From assembly GCA_030490835.1 (NCBI GenBank), contig CM059971.1, positions 99,948,095-100,012,094 on the forward strand: a DNA stretch of 64,000 bases. Direction: 5' to 3'. The position numbers and the translations under genes were made by a program. Position 1 is the first letter of the stretch; each line of letters begins with the position of its first letter. This stretch comes from Annona cherimola. Lineage: Eukaryota; Streptophyta; Magnoliopsida; Magnoliales; Annonaceae. Below the pieces are notes generated by a model, which saw only the letters and a list, made by a program, of their open reading frames with translations, ran no database searches and had not been told where the DNA came from. This document shows positions 25,200 through 37,205 of the stretch, piece after piece.

Positions 25200-25550
25200 T
25201 GAGGAGAACACTTCAATGCACCGAGGTGTGAAACCCTATTTTTTATTTTTAAATTTTTTTTTATAAAATTATTAACCTATGTGTATTTAACTTATGTATT
25301 AAGTTTTAAAATTTTTGGAGATGTATAAATATATATTTTATAAAGTTTTTAAAAATAGGGTATTTTAGTCACTTAAAAATGGCTAAAGTATCCTTGTTTT
25401 TAAAAAATAAAAAATATATATACACATATCCAAAAATGGTAAAATTTGTCTTACAGATTAAATACAACTATATTAATAAAAAAAATTTAAAAAAGATCAA
25501 AATATATATAAGAGGTTTTGCACCCTGGTTCATTGAAATACTCTCCAATC
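25200..25550. mobile_element. Foldback element, second of a tandem pair
   Basis: CTTCAATGCACCGAGGTGTG on the left and TTTTGCACCCTGGTTCATTG on the right are inverse ends. It shares GTCACTTAAAAATGGCTAAA with its neighbour, so the two are close relatives. Confidence 0.65.
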
Positions 25551-25659
25551 TTTAATACAATGCTGAAAACTTCCAATGAAATTAAAGTTCTTGAAAAATA
25601 CACATCATATTTCATTTTTTAGAAACCAAAGACATCTGATTCACGTCTCACAACAAAGG

Positions 25660-25940
25660 AGCTGTTTGGTAAAAAAAAAAAAATGAGAGAGAAATGGTTC
25701 GATTTTTTTTTTTTAAAGTGAGAAACTCATGTAATATAACAATGATAATGATTAGGAGTAATAAAAGTAACGATAAATAAATATTATAATAATTATATAG
25801 AAAGATACGAGAAATAATTGAAATGTAATTATAATAATAAAGAAAAAAGAATATTAAGCCATTAAAATGTCACGTTACATCAAAAGCAGTGTGAAAATTA
25901 AGAATTTTCCCCCTCATTTCCAAATATGGCCTTAATGTAG
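25660..25940 (+). repeat. MITE-like AT-rich element
   Basis: GGAGCTGTTTGGTAAAA at the start and TTTCCAAATATGGCC at the end form a short inverted pair. The body (GATAATGATTAGGAGTAATA) is distantly similar to the Tourist-like family. Possibly a separate subfamily. Confidence 0.45.
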
Positions 25941-26439
25941 AAATGGACACTTGCACTAGTACCTAAGTTGCTTTTGGGTTAGTTAGGGTTGAAAAAACTC
26001 CTATAAAAAATAGCAGTGGGTGTTTGCAAAATGCCTCACTATAATAATTAATTACCTGAGAACCAGTATAAGGTGGACCTCACGACTCGCAAGCACGCGA
26101 GCGCGCCTGCTTCCCTTTCCATCCATCATTCATTGCAACGAGCAGTGATCATCTGTTTGTCCATGCGTGTCAAATCATCTCACTCATCGCAAGGGTTCAC
26201 ATCCTTGAATATCCACCATAAAGCTAGCTTTTAGACTTCCAAAACACTACGTCACATTTAAAAATCTCGCATCATATAATTAAAACTTTTAAAGTCATGT
26301 CCTTGTCAAAATTACAAATGCATGCTTCATGACCGAAGAGTTGCCGAAAGAGCAGATCTAAATGATTTGGCATGATAGGAATTATTGGACGGATGATGGA
26401 AAAATTAAAGCAGAAAAAATACCGAGAACGATACAATAA

Positions 26440-26595
26440 TAATCATTGAAATTTTCTGTAAATACCTCCACCATAGGAGGGGATCTGTAAAAACCCCTTA
26501 TTCAGGAGAAAATTGCAAATAATTACACCCGGTGCACGCAGAGATCGAAATTACACCAAAAGCCACAGCGCGCACCACTAGGCATTACCCCGATG
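26440..26595 (-). mobile_element. Truncated SINE copy, probably the same family
   Basis: On the - strand: GCCTAGTGGTGCGCGCTG (box A region), then GGGGTTTTTACAGATCCCC and GGAGGTATTTACAG, matching the body of the 28-kb copies. It lacks the conserved TAATATCAGT end. No TSD was found. Confidence 0.55.
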
Positions 26596-26649
26596 ATTTT
26601 TAATTATTGTTTTTGGTTGAGTTTTTAATTAGAGTTAGAATAGGAATAA

Positions 26650-26965
26650 GATACTAGAGATGATTCCTCGAACTCGATATTTTCAGTTGAGGATTTATAA
26701 TAAACTTTCTCATGTTGTAGAACAAGTGAGATTCATTTTTTTATTTATAATGTTGGAGGGGAATCAAGTTGTTCATCATTTAGGTAATTTTGCATTTATG
26801 AATGTAAGGAGTGACTATGTGTGGACCACCCCTCAGGTTGCGTATATGAGTTCTTATGTAAAGACAGAATTATCTAGTTATTATAACAGGTTTCTTGGCA
26901 GCTCTGCTTCATTTAATTCATTCAGAACAGTGAGATGAGGGATTATTGATGCCCTTTTTATCATA
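26650..26965 (+). pseudogene. Second RNase H-like fragment, probably LINE-derived
   Basis: The open stretch 26660-26938 reads EGNQVVHHLGNFAFMN followed by a tryptophan-containing tail (VWTTPQ). This resembles the REGN.VAH.LA.FA motif and C-terminal tail of LINE RNase H domains, and the fragment at 5.6-6.2 kb. Only the domain end is recognisable and its upstream active-site residues are absent. Weaker than the 5.6-kb case. Confidence 0.45.
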
Positions 26966-27359
26966 AAAAAATTTAGAGGCTGTTTGAATATAATATTGTT
27001 AGTTGAAAAAAAGTTATTTGCTCAGTGGTGTTGTCAAATTTAGTTTTTTATTACAAATTGGCAATTATCAAATTCATTATTCATATTTTATATGTATAAG
27101 TCTATGGCGCATACTAATGTTTGTGTTCACTTCATTTTGTCGCTTGTAGAGTTTAATTTTATTAACATCAGAAAATTGTCTTCGACATAATTAAAAATAA
27201 AATTTTCTTTCATTTCCCCCTTTTCATACTTTTCAAGTGTAATTTGATATTTCAATTATACAATAAATCTATTTATTATTATTATTTATATTTTTAACAA
27301 GTACAAACTATTTCTCAGATTATTGAGCATGTCTACAGTGATGAATGGAATGGGATGTG

Positions 27360-27600
27360 AATGAGATATAGATAAGTAAAATTTTTGAATAAAAAATTTT
27401 CAATGTAAAAGTTTTTGAAAAAGTATGTGGTATAATAATGTGATATGATAGAAGTAAGATGAAAAATAATTAAAATATAATTAAAATAGATAGATTAGTT
27501 GTATGAGTAGCTGTATAGAAATGATAGAAAAATAAGTTAGTTTTACAAGAAAATGTGAAAAATGACTATCCAAATATAGTAAAAAAATTTACGTTAAGAA
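27360..27600 (+). mobile_element. Tourist-like MITE copy (degenerate)
   Basis: Family blocks AATGTGATATGATAGAAG, AAAATAGATAGATTAGTTG and GTATAGAAATGATAGAAAAA appear in the right order. Ends and TSD cannot be placed. Confidence 0.55.
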
Positions 27601-28424
27601 TGGTAAGAGTAGTATTATAAATGAAAAAGTAAGGTTATAATATTGTTAGAAAATGAAAAAATATATTAAAAAATGAGAGTTTTTCAAATGAATGGAAAAT
27701 CTCATCCTGATTCCTTCCCTTTTTCTAATCCGCAACGGTCCCAAAGCATCTTGAGTCCTTGGACGATCTTGATGTACTCCTCGTGGTGTCCAAATTCTAA
27801 CTGCCTCGTCGATGCGGCAGGCACTTTTAGATAGCTTTCAAGTCATAATAGACATCGGCAGCCATGGTGGGCAAAGTTCATGTCCTTTTCTTAAATGGAG
27901 GGTCATAGGAATGTATGGCTATAATGATCAGCACGTGCAATACAGGACGCCGTCGCAAATGGATGGAAACGCCCGTGCGTGACAACTGTTCCGTGAAACG
28001 TTTATTTTATTTTATTTTAATTATTTGGTGAAACCAAGCTGACGTCCGACCTTGGATTTCGGAAAAAGCCTAAGTGGGCCCCAATCATTTCACAAAAATA
28101 TCTTGCCATTGGGCCGAAGTCACGTGCGTTATTCGTGGAGGTATTGCCATGAATTTTCCTTCCACCTGTCCACATCGCTTCCGTCGTTTTCTCAGTCAAG
28201 ATTCCATCACCGAATAAGTATATCCGCCTCAGGCTCAAGTGCGTTGCATATTTTCATCAAAAGGGGCCAAAAAAAAAAATAGTTTGCACGTGTCACAGGA
28301 GGAACTGGCCTCACAAACATTTTTGAAACCGATTGGGGTGGTGGACCGGTCCGACCGTTAACGGTTTTGTTTGCATACGGATATGGTTTTCACTATTGCA
28401 ATGTTAGAAAGGGAAAATAAAAAA

Positions 28425-28672
28425 TGCCACCAGGGTCTTACCAGTGGTAGCAGCGGCAAAGAAGTTGTCCAATGGTTCGCTGTTTGAGTCTCCTCTTTGT
28501 AAGAGTAAAAATGCATTTTTTTGCTGATTTGAGGATATTTACAAAATTCCACTTTAGGTTAAAGGTATTTACAGATTCCCATATAGTGTGAGGGATTTAT
28601 TGATTTCCTCTGTGATGTGAGTATTGTGAATGTACCTAAGTGTAATATCAGTTATTATAATACATAAATCTC
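28425..28672 (+). mobile_element. SINE copy, same family as the 51.0-kb copy
   Basis: Head with AGTGGTAGCAGCGG (box A region) and TGTTTGAGTCTCC (box B region); body with GGTATTTACAGATTCCC; 3' end TGTAATATCAGTTATTATAA. Flanking AATAAAAAA could be a TSD but is low complexity. Confidence 0.7.
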
Positions 28673-28842
28673 AATAAAAAAAAATACAATATTATTACTT
28701 GGGTCAAATAGACCCGATTTAGGGTCGCTACTCTTACTTTATTCCAAAAAACTCATACTCTATGCTACGCAGGTCGAGTCAGGTTTAGGCACATCTTATC
28801 CTATTTTTTAAAGTTGGATCGGTTTTAATTTTGGTTTCAAAT

Positions 28843-29073
28843 TAATTTTTTAATTGATATTTATATATGTGACAACTGATATTATAATCAAACTTTTTCA
28901 CTACCCTCACACTGTAGAAGGGATTTTTTTTTTATAAACGCCCCATCATAGGAGAAAAATCTATAAAACCCCCATTGGAATATGTAATAATTTACTTGCA
29001 CTAGGCAAGACTTGAACATGTGTTGGCCATTTGAAAACTAATTGGCGTTCCACCAGGGCACTACTTTAGTGGT
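28843..29073 (-). mobile_element. SINE copy with 10-bp TSD, same family
   Basis: GGTTTCAAAT (28833-28842) and GGTTCCAAAT (29074-29083) flank it. On the - strand it reads GTAGTGCCCTGGTGG (box A region), TGTTCAAGTCTTGCC (box B region), CTCCTATGATGGGG, and ends TTATAATATCAGTTGTCAC. Confidence 0.75.
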
Positions 29074-29554
29074 GGTTCCAAATCAGTTATTTAAAATAAT
29101 CTTTATATTATATTTAAAAACTATATTTTATTGCAAGTCTTACTTAAAAAACCTAAAATCAAGCTACTAGTAATATAATTTTTCAAATGTATTCATTAAA
29201 TTTACTAAATAATTGTTAAATGAAACAAGTTTTTAGGTATTTAAAGAATATATTTATGTCTTTCACTGTAAAAATTATTTTATAAAAATTATTATAAATA
29301 TATATTAATAATTTTGGTTGATTCCGGATATCCAAATCTTGAAACTAACCATACTCTAATTGAATCGGGTATTTTTTTACTTGGAACATACTATACCTTT
29401 TAGGAATAAAAATATAAACTTATCTTATCTACTTTAGGGTCCTCAATATATCAATCCAGGGGTACCCTGCCTAAGTTGAACTCCTACCAATACACCCCTT
29501 AAACCGTATATATATGAGAAATGATTCAATTCACTTAGGTGCATTTACCTTTAT

Positions 29555-29830
29555 TGCACTTGGTGCAATGCACAATTTATGTTATTTTTTAAAAATATGT
29601 TTTAAATATTTATGTAGGTCCTAGCATGAATGTCTCGTATATATAATTTTTACATTTTTATCATTTTTAACATTTTATTTTAAATTTTAAAAATTGAAAG
29701 AAATGGCATTTCTCATGTGCCTATGCTTGGGCCTATATATGAAATTTAAAAAACTAAAAAAATTTGAAAAAAATAGTAATGCATCGAAGTGAACTTAAGT
29801 TAAATACACTCAAGTGTACCAAATCCAAGT
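29555..29830. repeat. Degraded foldback-like repeat
   Basis: AGGTGCATTTACCTTTATTG at the left and AAGTGAACTTAAG near the right recall the ends of the foldback family. The centre has TTTAAATTTTAAAAATTG. The arms pair poorly, so this is weakly supported. Confidence 0.35.
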
Positions 29831-30359
29831 TATAGCGGCCGTTCAAATATATAATATAATTAAATGAAATAATAAATTAATTAAAAATAAAATTTATGAG
29901 AATTAATGTAGAGCGTTGGCAGGCCGACGTAGATTATTTAGATTTACGAAAAACAATGTGAACATAAAAAAAATAGACAGGAACCACTTGTTTCCTATAG
30001 ATTATTTAGATTTACGAAAAGAAAAGTATTTAGCAAATTTATATTAAATAAGAAATCCATATATGTGTCTAGAGGAAAAATCTGAGCTTGTTCGGACAGT
30101 TTTCGCAGCTGTCAAAAATTGACAATAAACGAAAAAAATGGAACAGATTTTGACTTTGACGGAATTTTACAAAAAAACCTAATGAATTTATGATTTTATA
30201 AAAAGGTACATATTTTGAAAAAATTATAGAAAAATCCAAACCTTGATGAAAATTTTACAAAAGAAATTTTTAAATGGATTAGAGTGAAATCTTCACCATT
30301 AATATCATCACCATTAGTATGTTGTCCATAGTTGTTCAGTGTTATTGTAGTTTTCTTAT

Positions 30360-30967
30360 AAGTCCTAGGCTTAGCTGGAAGGTTAACCAATGTGTGATTT
30401 GAGGGTAGGTCCTAGGCATTGCTAGAAAGCTACTTGTTTTACGGGTAAATCATAGGCTCGCTGGAAGGCTACCTAATGTGTGATTATAGGGTAAGTCATA
30501 AGCTTAGCTGGAAAGCTACTCGAGACCAACCACACACGTTGAGTCATTAAGTTTATTTGCATTTTCATATTTAATGATATTGTTGAAATAATTTTTATTC
30601 AATGCAATCTAACAGATTATGTTATTTACTCTGATTGATATAGATGGATAAAGTATAAACTCCTCCTTACTGAGTTCTTAAGAACTCACTCCATGTTAAT
30701 TATATTTTTTTAGAAATTGTAGATTCATCCTACTCGTAGATGCATGGCAAATGGGTTAGGCATGGACTCAAATAGTATAATAAAGTAGTTTTACTTTTTT
30801 ACTTTCAACTTGAATTTTTAATAATTATTATGTAGATTCTGTGGGTGAACTTTATCTATGATACTTACGCATGAATTATGAATTTCTCATCAAATATCAT
30901 TCAGGTATGATTAAAAGGTCATATTATGGGCCAACCCAAGGCGCCATCTTGGGTTGGGGTCGTGACA
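30360..30967 (+). repeat. LTR-like remnant with an internal tandem repeat
   Basis: Units of about 60 bp at about 30360, 30420 and 30490 share GTAAATCATAGGCT/GTCCTAGGCTTAGCTGGAAG and TAATGTGTGAT. The region then contains TACTGAGTTCTTAAGAACTC and ends GGGTTGGGGTCGTGACA, a terminus seen in many plant Gypsy-type LTRs. No second LTR, primer-binding site or coding domain was seen, so a solo LTR fragment is the best guess. Confidence 0.4.
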
Positions 30968-32704
30968 CAAGTCCTATATGTGTAGTCTATCATAATTACT
31001 AGATAAAAATTTAATTTATTTGAAAAATAACATCAAGTATCAAATTTTAATAATTAATTAATGATAATTATTTTATATTGATATCATTGTTGAAAACAGT
31101 TTGAACCATCGATTGAATCAGCTCAACTTAAACTGAACATAAAAAAGATTTGATCTACGGATTGATTTTGATAACACCGGGCACAAAGGCTCGCGTATTA
31201 CATTGGTCGCTTTCACAGCAGTAATTTTTTAGTCGTGAAAACGATTTTTGCGCTAAGGTAATTGTAAATATGTACTAGCCTTCATAAAATGGGGAGCAAT
31301 TGAATACACATTCTCTCGAGTATGAATTGTGAAACACAACAGAGTATCTTAAAAGCAGGAGGGGGAAAAAAAAAAAAAAAGAATTGTCTGATGGTCCTCT
31401 TGAAATCATATTCCAACGCCGGCAATCTTTTTCCACTTGGCAGCCGGTTTTGTTAGATGGTTTTAATTTCCAACACGAAGTTTGACGCCCGTCGATAGAG
31501 TAAGGCCCTTCAATTCCTCAATAATTTAGTGCAGAGCTGTTTGTTGAATTTTTTTTATCAGATCGATCTGTTAGATATTTTTGATATAAAAAATATATCC
31601 ATATGGGCCACTAGCGTCTGAATTTCAGATTCATGCCGTATGGAAAAAAGGACATACATATGAATATATTTTTGTTGTATGACTTGGATTGTTGCAGCAC
31701 AAATTGCATTTCTATGGGTACGTCATTCATCCATGGCAGTGAAGTCACCTCATATCACGAAAATGAAACTTGAGCAGGTCAGGCAGGGGGAGGGGCAGCT
31801 CACCTCTTCATGACAATGAAATTGCAAGGGCGGCTGCTCTTAGTGCCTACACGGATCTAAACTTGGCTTCCAGCATATAAAATTACATACAGTCGAAATA
31901 AAATTTTCTGATGGTTATATTCTTATTCTGACGCCTGTCATCGTTGACAACGACGATCAACATTTCGACGTGGTCGACTTTGTTTGTAATTTTACCATCA
32001 ACTTGACTTTCAAGCAAATTCAACGTTTTTTTTTTTAAAAAAAAAAACAACAATAAAAACATGAAACATATTTTCTTTGCAATATATACACGACCAACGA
32101 ACTTCTCCTTTTTTTTTTTTGTTAAAAATTTTAATTAATTTTGCAACATCCAAATAGTCAAACAAAATGTTGGCAACCAAAAGGAATTTCTTAGAACGTT
32201 AATTGCAGTGTGTGATGCTCAATCTCGATAGGATAGTTCACCACCTCCTGAATTCATTTCTACATATTTCATTGAGCTTATTTTAACCAAGTTACCATCC
32301 ATGTCTTCATCTTAGCAGCAATATTATCGGTTTTAGTAATCAATAACTAATTACCCGAATTTAAAAAATGGGGAAATAAGCATTCATTAATTTCTCCTCA
32401 ATTCAAGTATATTAGCCTAAAACATGTCATCTGATTTCCCCAAAACAGCTTTTTTCATTCGTTTTAGCACGCAGATGAAGCCAAAATTGATGACATCCGT
32501 GGTTGGGTGGAATAGAAATATTTTAATGGACCGTCTTTTTCTGCTAGTTGTTCACGCATCTTCTTTCCATATGTTATAGGTAAAAAAGCCCTGCTCTAAT
32601 TGTCCCTTTTGACCCTGATTGATTTGTATGACTAAGAAGAGTTTAGGGACGATAATCAATCCGAAAAGGTGGGAAGATAAAAAAGATAGAGAATTGTCGT
32701 TCAC

Positions 32705-35700
32705 CTAAATTGACAGAGAAAGAGTAAACAACAAGAATGAAAAATAAATAGAGATCCGAGATTTTGATAGATCACGCAAGGGGCTATTATTGGGTAGTGT
32801 AGGGTATGACTCTGGTGGGGGCATCACACATTCATCCCCGTTGAAGGAAATCTTCCTTGGAAAGGCCCATCCATTTGAGAAAGTGAATTTACCTGGATCC
32901 TTCCTTAGCAGGAATTCTGTTTGAACATTTCCAGAGTCGCCTGACTGTAGCAGCATGTCATTGTAGTATTGGATCCCCCAAAACATTCCAGTATCATCTA
33001 CATTTTCAATACAAACAAAGACGACAGAACGTTGATTATTAGAGATTCATGACAAATAATGTGTTAATTTATCTAATTTCGTGTTAATTTATCTAAGAAA
33101 TTACTGTTCTTCGTGTAACGCATCTGAAATTTTGCTTGTTTTGTGGAATTTTTTTTAGGACAGCGGTTAATAGAAGAATGAGCATTGCAGATGCATTCCT
33201 GGAGAAAAAAACTTCTGGGCTTGTAAAATGGGCGCAAATTGGGTCAGTTGGGATTGGGTCGAGGCAAGTCAAATCATGACTTAAACTATGAAATGTAACC
33301 AAATCATAATTCCTTTTCCACCCAAGTCATAAAATTCCGAGTAAATTCAGCTTGAGATTGGATAGACAATCCTCATGGGTGTATTACGACACTTAAAAAA
33401 GATCAAATGTTATGTTATATGATATCATATATATATATAGGAAAAATAATCAGGTGCAGCGACGCTGCATCGGAATTGCGGTGCAGCGTCGCTGAAATGG
33501 GCCCCACTTGATCATGAAATCATGATCTACTCCACCCCATTGTATTTAGAATAATGTATTCTATAACCATACCAATTTTCATCCCAATCAGATTACTTAA
33601 AGTTGTATTTACATTAAACTATTTTATTATGTTGATTTGTACCATTTTCATATGGGGCCCATATACATATCTGATTGGGATGAAAATTGGTATGGTAATA
33701 GAATACATTATTCTAAATACAATAGGTGGAGTAGATCATGATTTCATGATCATGTGGGCCCCATTTTGGGGCCACTGCACGGCTGTTCCGGTGCAGTGCC
33801 GGAACAGCCCTCATATATATATATATATATATATCTGATTAGGATGAAAATTGGTATGGTTATAGAATACATTATTCTAAATACAATGGGTGGAGTAGAT
33901 CATGATTTCATGATCATGTGGGGCCTATTTCAGCGACTCTGCAATTGAATATTATCCATATATATATATATATATAGGAAGTTGTTTCGGTGTTGATCAA
34001 AAGTGGGGCCCCATACATATTAAAATGCAATGAAACTTTATACAATCATTTATCCATATATAAATTTTATAGCAAATGGTTTACATGTTGAAAAAACCAC
34101 TTTAAAGTTGTTATTTACATCAAATTATTTTATTACGTTAAATTTGTACCATTTTTAGACGGGGGCCCATATACATATCTGATTATGATGAAAATTGGTA
34201 TGGTGATAGAATACATTATTCTAAATACAATAGGTGGAGTAGATTATGATGTGATGATCATGTGGGGCCCATTTCAGCGATGCTGCACCGGAATCTTTCT
34301 GATATAATATATATATGTGTATGTATATTGGTTCTTGAATTGATTTGAACTAGAACCTAATATGGAAGATAACCCAATAAATTTTAATTTAAAATCGGTC
34401 GTATTTTATTTGTAAAGTTAATATGAGATATGACAATTGTATTCTTTACTTCACAGCTAACTTGAAAAATGGTTTCTCGGAATTTGGATCAGAAAAAATT
34501 GGGCCCAAATTTTAGGTTACTAATTTAGATCACCCTCAACTTGGAACTAAATCATATTGCATTTTAGACCCGGTTCAACGCTGATTTGGATTTATCTGAA
34601 GAAGTAGCAACCTTTGATATTCTTAGGAAGGAAAAGGCATAACTCACTGATACTGCCGTACTGTTGAAGTGCCTTGTAGTTGAAGCTGAAGACATGACCA
34701 CACTATCCAAGTTGGGGTGCTGCACAACCAGGTTCCACTCGCTGTAGTTCTTCACGTAGTTGAAGTTGGTCACCGTCATCTTCACCCTCCAATACTCCCT
34801 GTAGCTCACCTTCACATGCCAGTGCACTCTGATGGGGCACATGTGCCGAGTGCACAGCACCAAGGGGTCAACTGCCTCGTGATCGTCATGGGGCATCTGT
34901 ATCAACGGCGGAGGTTCGTCGGGCCTGAAAAACATAAATGCACAGGAAGAAATGAAATAGCTGTTGTTGAGGAGATTGATTGTGTGACGATGTGGGTTGG
35001 GTCACTGACTTCACACATTTTGAATTGGGGCCTTTGGCATCCGCAGCTGCAACGTGGGCAAGGGACGATTGTGTTGTTGTAGAAGGCAGACAGCGAAACG
35101 CAGCACGTTGGGCCTGGATATGCCCTGGGCTGCGAGTATGCACATGTCACCTGCCATGTTGCTGTGCAAAATTCAATTATATTAATGTATGTTGGAACTT
35201 TTAGTAAAAGTAGGAGTGAACGAGAATAGCCATATTGCTTACTGAAAGCATGAGTCGTTCTGCGCCCTCCATCTTCGGAGAACGCCGTCGGAGGGACACG
35301 GGCGGTGTCCCCACATGAGTACCCCGGCTGGCCGAGGGAGAAATTGACGGGCGGGCTCAGCGAGTCACCGGAGATGACGTCCCCCGACAGCCAGCTTGAA
35401 GGACGCAGCGCGGGTGGCTGGATTCTGCGTGAGCGACGAGATCACTCCGCCGCGGCAGCAGTTCTTCTCCTGCTGGTTGTAAGGTGCATTGGGCAGCAGG
35501 TCGATGATGACCGGCTTCTTCTTGCAGCAATGGGGCAGTACGCCGTCCTTGAATCTGGAGCAGTTTGCCACGCTGGGTGGCCTCTGCACCCCACATAGTC
35601 CAAATGACCTCATTTCCTGGCCACGTCCAGCCCAATCTCCATCCAGGCGTTTCGATGTGCCGGTACAACTGGTTGTTGAAAATGGTCACCATGGCCTGGG

Positions 35701-36362
35701 AATACAGAAACAAGCCTTCGTTTTCACATTTCTTTTCGTGGATCATATTAGCAAGCCACCCCAGCCCAAGTTCCACTGGCGATTGGAATTCCACAAATTG
35801 ACTGTGGCTGGGATTCGCATATAAGTGCGGGCCCACCGAAAAGCAGACGATGGATGGTCAGGATCATCTACTCAATTTTAAAGTTCATGACCCCAGCGTC
35901 ACAATCGAGCTACGTAGGCTGTAAAGTACATGAACTTTTTTTTTTTTTTCACATGCAGCGTTCGTTGAGGGACGATTTATTAGAATCTTAATCCGTTTCA
36001 TGGCTTCGATACGGAAGATTTGCATGAGATGAGAAAAACAAAGCCAAAAAAAAAAAAAAAAAAAAGTTTGCGCATATCATAAGATGAGAAAAATATGGAA
36101 AGAAGGGACGAAGCCTAGGTTACCGTGTAACCATCCTTTCTCAATTCTACGACATCCCACCGCACCGTGATGTTGCCGTTTGGGTCCATTGAATCGAACC
36201 CATCTGCAATAATCAAAAGCTTGAAGGGATCATGGGGCGGAAAAAAAAAATCAGAAAAAAAGAAGCAAAGATGCAAAGTGCAGGGACTTAACTTGTTGGA
36301 GCAAACTCAATGAAAATGAAGCAGAAAAGAGGTAAAAAGCCGACAAGAGTCGGACGAAGCAT
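32705..36362 (-). CDS. COBL: COBRA-like GPI-anchored protein, six exons, three apparent frameshifts
   Basis: COBRA-like proteins sit on the outer plasma membrane face and guide cellulose deposition. Exons in transcript order: 36362-36293, 36203-36124, 35695-35243, 35161-35017, 34924-34648 and 32997-32705; all introns are GT-AG and junction phases agree. Visible parts: signal peptide (MLRPTLVGFLPLFCF), start of the COBRA domain (DPNGNITVRWDVV), PGWRLGWTW, HCCKKKP, PYNQQ, NCCRGGVIS, the Cys-rich block PTCCVSLSAFYNN then CSCGCQ, HMCPIRVHWHVKV, WNLVVQHPN, GNVQTEFLLRKD, GWAFPRK, FNGDECVMPPP, then a Ser/Asn-rich site and hydrophobic tail (IYFSFLLFTLSLSI) typical of GPI attachment. As written the frame breaks near 35564-35566, 35381-35385 and 34690-34697. 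The exon 4 donor is the least certain boundary. The gene is either a recent pseudogene or an intact gene with consensus errors. Confidence 0.88.
33430..33815. mobile_element. Palindromic MITE in COBRA-like intron 5
   Basis: The left half contains TGAAATGGGCCCC, ATCATGAAATCATGAT, TTTAGAATAATGTATTC and CCAATTTTCATCCCAATCAG. The right half repeats these in inverse order and orientation. Arms are about 120-150 bp with a short centre. Both ends abut (AT)n, which suggests insertion into TA-rich DNA, so the TSD cannot be defined. The outer ends (GGTGCAGCGACGCTGCA on the left, GGCTGTTCCGGTGCAG on the right) are themselves small palindromes but do not match each other well. Superfamily unknown. Confidence 0.75.
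33830..34310. mobile_element. Two further copies of the intron-5 MITE, one partial
   Basis: 33830-33960 is a right-half copy (GATGAAAATTGGTATGG, ATACATTATTCTAAATACAA, GATCATGTGGGGCC). 33976-34310 is a diverged full-length copy whose left arm has drifted but whose right arm still reads TGATCATGTGGGGCCCATTT then CAGCGATGCTGCACCGG. The units sit head to tail between (AT)n tracts. Confidence 0.7.
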
Positions 36363-36889
36363 GAGCGCAGGGAGAAGGTGACGGACGGGCGGACGGGCTC
36401 GTTCTGCTGTCTTCTCCTTTGTCCCAACGCAAAACAGGAGAGAGAAAGGAGAGAAGAGAAAGCTCTTGGGTTGCTGTTTGCTATTTTTATCGCCTATTGA
36501 ATGCGGGGAAACCGTGGCGTAAAAGGAGAGGGATTTTGCCAGCTTTAATGAATCAATTTCCCTAATGTTCTATAATCGGCAGGTTTTTGTTTTTCCGCGT
36601 GCTAGAACCGGTGGACCGTATCAGTGTCATTTCTTTCCCAAGGTTCTTTATGCTAATGGCCGCAAACATTCGGATGGTAAATGGGTACTCTGCAGCATCT
36701 GCTTCGTCATCCGTTAACCATCGCACGTGCCGGTATGGCCCATATGAAATATCCGAGCTCGGGGGGATGATTGATTATCCATTTATCCGGATTGGCGTCC
36801 TTCGCATAAAAAAGGATAAGAGCGTTTCGAATTCTCAACTAGATAGAACTTCTCAACTCTCACTAAAATATTTCTTTTTTATTAAAAAG

Positions 36890-37205
36890 ATTATGCTCTT
36901 CTTAGCTGAGGCTAAAAGGTTATTTTTTCATAAAAATATTTTTCGAGTGTATTTAATTTATATATTAAATTTTACAAATTTTAATATGTGTGTATGTTTT
37001 ATTTTCAAAAGTCAACATTTCAGTAAGTATTTTAAGTCATTTTAACCTCCAAAAAATTTTGATTTTTAAAAAAAATATATATATATATTGATACCTAAAA
37101 TTGTAAAAATTAGAATATAAACTAAACACGCTTAAAAATATTTTCATGAAAAAATAAAAATAAGCCCACACCAGTGTAATCCTATGCTAGCCCAGGCTAA
37201 CACAG
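36890..37205. mobile_element. Foldback element
   Basis: TTAGCTGAGGCTAAAAGG on the left mirrors GCTAGCCCAGGCTAACACAG on the right. The arms contain TATTTAATTTATATATTAAA and its inverse. It lies upstream of the COBRA-like promoter. Confidence 0.6.

Larger units (their letters stand above)
32998..34647 (-). other. COBRA-like intron 5, filled by a MITE cluster
   Basis: The 1650-bp last intron holds three related repeat blocks at about 33430-33815, 33830-33960 and 33976-34310, separated by (AT)n runs. Its short 3' side (32998-33420) has no recognisable feature. The junction joins ATC-A to AT-GAT and restores INDTGMFWG. Confidence 0.75.

Noticed and set aside
35357..35836. 159-codon - strand frame taken as a complete protein
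   Set aside because: Only its first part matches COBRA. After about 35565 it reads the wrong frame, and its upstream end runs into intron 2. It is part of exon 3 of the COBRA-like gene.
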